NCBI GenBank assembly: GCA_003550305.1
Contig: QKYT01000151.1
Location: 23,226-74,179, forward strand
DNA: 50,954 bases
From: Glomus cerebriforme
Taxonomy: Eukaryota; Glomeromycota; Glomeromycetes; Glomerales; Glomeraceae
Direction: 5' to 3'
In this document: positions 47,422 through 50,954 of the stretch, piece by piece
Layout of the letters: every line of letters starts with the position of its first letter
Position numbering within the stretch: the first letter of the stretch is position 1
Notes under the pieces: generated by a model
Seen by the model: the letters and a program-made list of their open reading frames with translations, nothing else
What the model was told of the DNA's origin: nothing
The model's database searches: none
Translations under genes and position numbers: made by a program

Positions 47422-48046
47422 GATTTTTTTTTTATTTAAATCAAATTTAAATTTAATAATGATTTTGATTTATTTGATTTATAATACACAAACACCGAAA
47501 TTTTCCGAAATAAATTTCATTAATTATTTTATCTTATCAATCGATAACTACGATAACTATAAGCTATAGCACATGCAATCCCATAATTGTAAATAATTAC
47601 ACAAATAGAAGATAATCAGAGTAAAAAACGCTCCTTAATCAATCATTCGTAAACACTACTAGAATTCTGCCTGAATGCTCTTTAAAATTTGACAAGCATT
47701 TGGCCCTGGTGATCTAGTTAGATGAAATGGCAATAATTTGAGAATTGTTCAAAGTTAATTTAATGAGAAATTGTACTTTGAGCGGTTATATTGTCATACA
47801 TTATTATTGTTTTTTTTTCAGCCGAGACAAAATAATTAATATATGAATTTGTCAGTTAGTGACAAGTGGTAATTGAAGTTAATTGGCCCGAATAAATTAT
47901 TAATTCTTTTAAAAATTCGGATAAAAGAAATTTTATTATAATAATTATAGAATCCACAATAAAAAAAAAAAAAAATTTTTTTCTAGTAACGAATGACAAG
48001 GTTCAAGTATTTATATAATAAAATAAAACAAATAAATAAATAGTTA
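47422..48046. other. Intergenic region between 5S and the F-box gene
   Basis: About 625 bp with no ORF of note. The right end should hold the 3' UTR of the minus-strand F-box gene. Confidence 0.4.
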
Positions 48047-49450
48047 TTATAATTTTACATCGTAACTTTTTACCTACAATAATAATATTAAAAATATAAA
48101 GTTAATTGAGTTAATTACACAGTGTTTGTTATTACACAGTGTTTGTTTAAAGAAGAATTTTTTTTTCTTACCTTACTGAAATAATAATTATTTTCATTTT
48201 TTAACAACAATTCTGATTTTTCGTTTGTCAATTTATTAACACTATAATATTCTAAAAAAAAATGATAAATTTAAAAAAAAAAGAAGTATTGATTTTAAAT
48301 ACTGTATACTGTATAATATTAAAAAAAAAAAAAAAAAAGAAGTATTATACAATATATAACATACCAATCCATGAAAGTTTATTAAATTTTCCAATGGAAG
48401 TTGATTTTAAATCAAATTTCAAATGAAAAGTAAATTTGGGTAAATCATTATCATTAGCCCATATAATTAATCGATTCTTCTTCCCTTGAATATCATCATC
48501 ATTTATTATAACTTTCCAATATCCAGACATAAAACTTTTAGAATTCTTTGATAATTTTAAAGTATGGAAAATTTTATCAAAATTCTTTACAACTTGTATT
48601 GGTTCTTTTGTGGTTAATAAAGTAACACATGAACCATCTGAAAAAAATCGAAGGTATCTATAATAAGTTACAAGATGAATTGGACGGATCCATGTGTTTT
48701 CCGATAATCCATTCCTGAAAAAAAAAACAAAGAAAAGAAATTTTGTTAAGTTTTTTTTAAAATTTATATTGAACGAAAGAAACATTTTTACCTCAAGTAC
48801 TTGCATGTTGAAATATAAACTCCATCTAATCGTACTCGTGGTCTGAAAAATAAGAAAAAGGATGATTATTATGAATGAATACAGAACATCATTAAAAATT
48901 TTTTTTACCTTTCAATATACATTCTTCTCCAATCATTTCCATACGTATTCATACATATTTGAATCAATTCTTTATGATTATTCACATTATTCATATTATT
49001 ACAATAAACCTTTATACATAATAAATGCCATAAAGAAATTTCCCTTGATAATAAAAAGAATTTTTTACAAACTAAAGCAAAACCATTTTCTAAAGAATTT
49101 ACATTACCATTAAGAATTAATTGTTTAAGAATATGAATTATTAATTCATTTGGAAGGGTTGATATATGAATTTTTTTAATTGGATTTAATGGTAATAAAT
49201 CAAGAGTCATATTACGAAACGAATTTATTAAAAAGGAAATTGATCCATCATTCTCAATATCTTTTAAAGAATTGATTGAATCTTTTTCGATTATAGGAAT
49301 TAATGAATCATCATCTTTTTTTAAGTGAATTGAATTAGAATTGTCTTGTAAATTTGTGATGATTGAAACATTGACATTTCCCAAATCTTGTCTTTGTTGT
49401 AATATTTCTTGTTGCCATTGTTTTCGAAAATCCTCAAGGTTACTTTCCAT
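48047..49450 (-). CDS. FBXO9: F-box protein of the FBXO9/Hrt3/Pof7 family
   Basis: F-box proteins of this family are substrate adaptors of SCF ubiquitin ligases. Five exons on the minus strand, all GT..AG: 49450-48909, 48842-48792, 48714-48365, 48251-48172 and 48073-48047. They total 1050 nt (349 residues). The F-box is at about residues 95-145 (ISTLPNELIIHILKQL, then FALVCKKFFLLSREISLWHLLC). The FBXO9-type domain follows: RPRVRLDGVYISTCKYLR, GLSENTWIRPIHLVTYYRYL and RFFSDGSCVTLLTT. The end, YYSVNKLTNEKSELLL to YYFSKVKSY, matches the family C-terminus. The last exon is 27 nt. The N-terminal helix is short and lacks a TPR repeat. A duplicated TTACACAGTGTTTGTT lies in the last intron (48116-48150). 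Confidence 0.92.
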
Positions 49451-50565
49451 GTACTTTTGAAAAGAAAGAAAGAAATAATAATATTATTATTATTCAAAGA
49501 ATTAACATGATTGAATTCTAAAAAAATTTAAAAAATTTCAGTTATATACTAGTAATAAAAAATTATAGACCGACCGCAGTGACGCAGTCACAATGCTCTA
49601 ATGTATTATGATGTAATATTTGTTTATACTTATTTTAGCCGAGATTATTACGATTATTACTGCGCAAAAAAATCCTTTACGTTATCATACGATCAACATG
49701 ATCAAGATAAAAAAAAAATCGGGTAGTCACACTATAAATTTCGAATGATACCGCGTGACCCCGTGAATTAATAATTATGAAGCAAATCGATACCAAATAT
49801 AACTTACTACGGATGTAAACAATGAATAATTGATAACTGATAATGTAATTAAATGTATTAAATGTTAAAATGTAAATCTTTTTTTTTTTTTACTTTAACT
49901 CCGAATATATTAATATATTCTCAGGGAAGGTCTGGACATATGATATTTTAATCTATCAGAGATGCAACAATTCATAGAATCGCTTATTATCTTTTTTTTT
50001 TTTTTTTTTTTAAGATGCATTTCATTTATCCATTGTAAAAAGGAAAAAGAAAGAAAGAAAAAAAAAATAAATAAATAAATAAACAGACAAATCGTAATGA
50101 AGCTTTTTTTTAAAAAAAAAAATCATAAGAAACAATTGGTTTAAATTTATACTGTTAAAGTGTTAAGGCTGATTAGATAAAATAATAATCTAAATATAAT
50201 TATGAAAGAACCCGGAAAACAGGTTATTGGAACGACATGCTGATATTGAACAGATAAGCCTTTTCTAGTTTTATATATTGTTCTGTCATGAACATTTGAA
50301 TATTGTTCATTAGTTGACAAGCGTGTGGCATTTTTTTTTTGTTCAATTTTTCATGTTTGAAGATTTCACGTTTTATTTTTTTTTCTCACGTTTAGATTTA
50401 ATCACGTCATATTCCCACGGTTTGATCTTTTGTAAATCACCAAAAAAAAAAAAAGGTTCACATCTTTCCCAAACCAAGTTACAAAAAAAAAATCCCAAAG
50501 AAATTATTAAAAATTGCCTATCAGTCAAATCGATATTATTTAATAACAAACGCCTCCTCCTTAAA
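49451..50565. other. Intergenic region upstream of the F-box gene
   Basis: About 1.1 kb, including the F-box gene promoter. It contains a small palindrome, GTGACGCAGTCAC, near 49580 and several long T and A homopolymers. No RNA gene or repeat that I can name. Confidence 0.4.
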
Positions 50566-50667
50566 ATGACCGAAATGACCGATTATAATGCAGTTGAAAG
50601 AATGTCAATGATCCGTTCTATCCCTTGTATACTATTTATGTATTATAAAGATGATTGTTTTAATTGA
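50566..50667 (+). CDS. Possible first exon or small ORF, unknown
   Basis: ATG ACC GAA ATG starts a 33-codon frame (MTEMTDYNAVERMSMIRSIP...) ending at TGA 50665-50667. The first 20 codons look protein-like, and a GTATAC after them (50625) could be a donor, making this exon 1 of a gene that leaves the window. I find no matching acceptor or second exon in the remaining 290 bp, so the call is weak. Confidence 0.2.
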   Translation: MTEMTDYNAVERMSMIRSIPCILFMYYKDDCFN

Positions 50668-50954
50668 TCTTATCAATTTTATCTTGAAGTACCAAAAGAT
50701 TAATTTTCTTGTACTCGTAGAATAGATAACAAAAAAAGATAAAGTTGGGCGCTAATGCAGTTTTGGGTACTTTATAAGTGTGGGGGGATGATGATCTTAC
50801 ATACATATAAAAAAAAAATCATTTTTTTTTTTATTATTATTATTTTTTTTTTTTTTTTTGCACACGGAGAACTAAACCGTAATTAGATAATGTATAAATA
50901 TTTTGATATTGTACTTTTATGATAAAGTTTAGATTTTTTTTTTATAATTTTCCC
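50668..50954. other. AT-rich right edge of the window
   Basis: Less than 300 bp with poly-A and poly-T runs. Nothing identifiable. Confidence 0.3.

Noticed and set aside
47372..47569. 65-codon plus-strand ORF
   Set aside because: It overlaps the 3' part of the 5S rRNA gene and its T-run, and has no protein-like features beyond AT-rich composition.
50314..50565. Upstream part of a 117-codon plus-strand ORF
   Set aside because: Phe/Lys-rich sequence from T and A homopolymers with no family resemblance. Only the region after 50566 was kept, as a weak exon candidate.
1..50954. CRISPR array, prokaryotic operon or phage-like system
   Set aside because: Spliceosomal introns, 5S rRNA layout and eukaryotic genes rule out a prokaryotic source. 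The one regular array (36650-37090) lies inside a transposon and has no spacer structure.

Overview
The window is AT-rich nuclear DNA of a filamentous fungus. Its genes have many short introns, long homopolymers are common, and an isolated 5S rRNA gene is present. The wide spread of decayed DNA transposons and a LINE-type reverse transcriptase suggests an arbuscular mycorrhizal fungus (Glomeromycotina, Rhizophagus-like). That placement is an inference from style and recalled repeat families, not from a search.

Left part (1-12.1 kb) is a dense block of conserved genes. It holds the 3' end of an unidentified gene (+), transcription elongation factor TFIIS (-), the ribosome-biogenesis factor Ipi1/TEX10 (+), the tail-anchored-protein insertion receptor Get1 (-), a C3HC zinc-finger protein of the Rsm1/ZC3HC1 family (-) and ribosomal protein S11/uS17 (-). 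A 58-base assembly gap lies at 10464-10521. I rebuilt exon structures by hand from GT..AG sites, reading frame and family similarity. Reading-frame sums close for every model; in GET1 one junction was chosen to make it close. The C3HC gene contains a textbook AT-AC, U12-type intron.

12.1-19.4 kb holds decayed sequence, a weak split-gene candidate (-) and a complete Sog2-like gene (+), a leucine-rich-repeat protein of the RAM polarity network.

19.4-44.5 kb is a mobile-element desert. It contains a reverse transcriptase/RNase H LINE relic, a Myb-like relic, one small intact membrane-protein gene (27978-28901), hAT-like non-autonomous elements with 8-bp target duplications, a hAT transposase relic, a ~550-bp snap-back element, a multi-exon transposase-like relic split by a hAT-like insertion, a pogo/Tigger relic with TA target sites, small pogo-like MITEs, and a repeat flanked by direct copies of itself. 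Stops and lost catalytic residues are mostly C-to-T or G-to-A changes.

44.5-50.9 kb returns to intact genes: a membrane-associated P-loop NTPase (+), a 5S rRNA gene (+) and an FBXO9/Hrt3-type F-box gene (-). The last 1.5 kb is intergenic with at most a doubtful first exon.

The most interesting observations are the AT-AC intron, a retroposed mRNA 3' end with a perfect 18-bp target duplication, and a hAT-like insertion whose removal restores an older reading frame.
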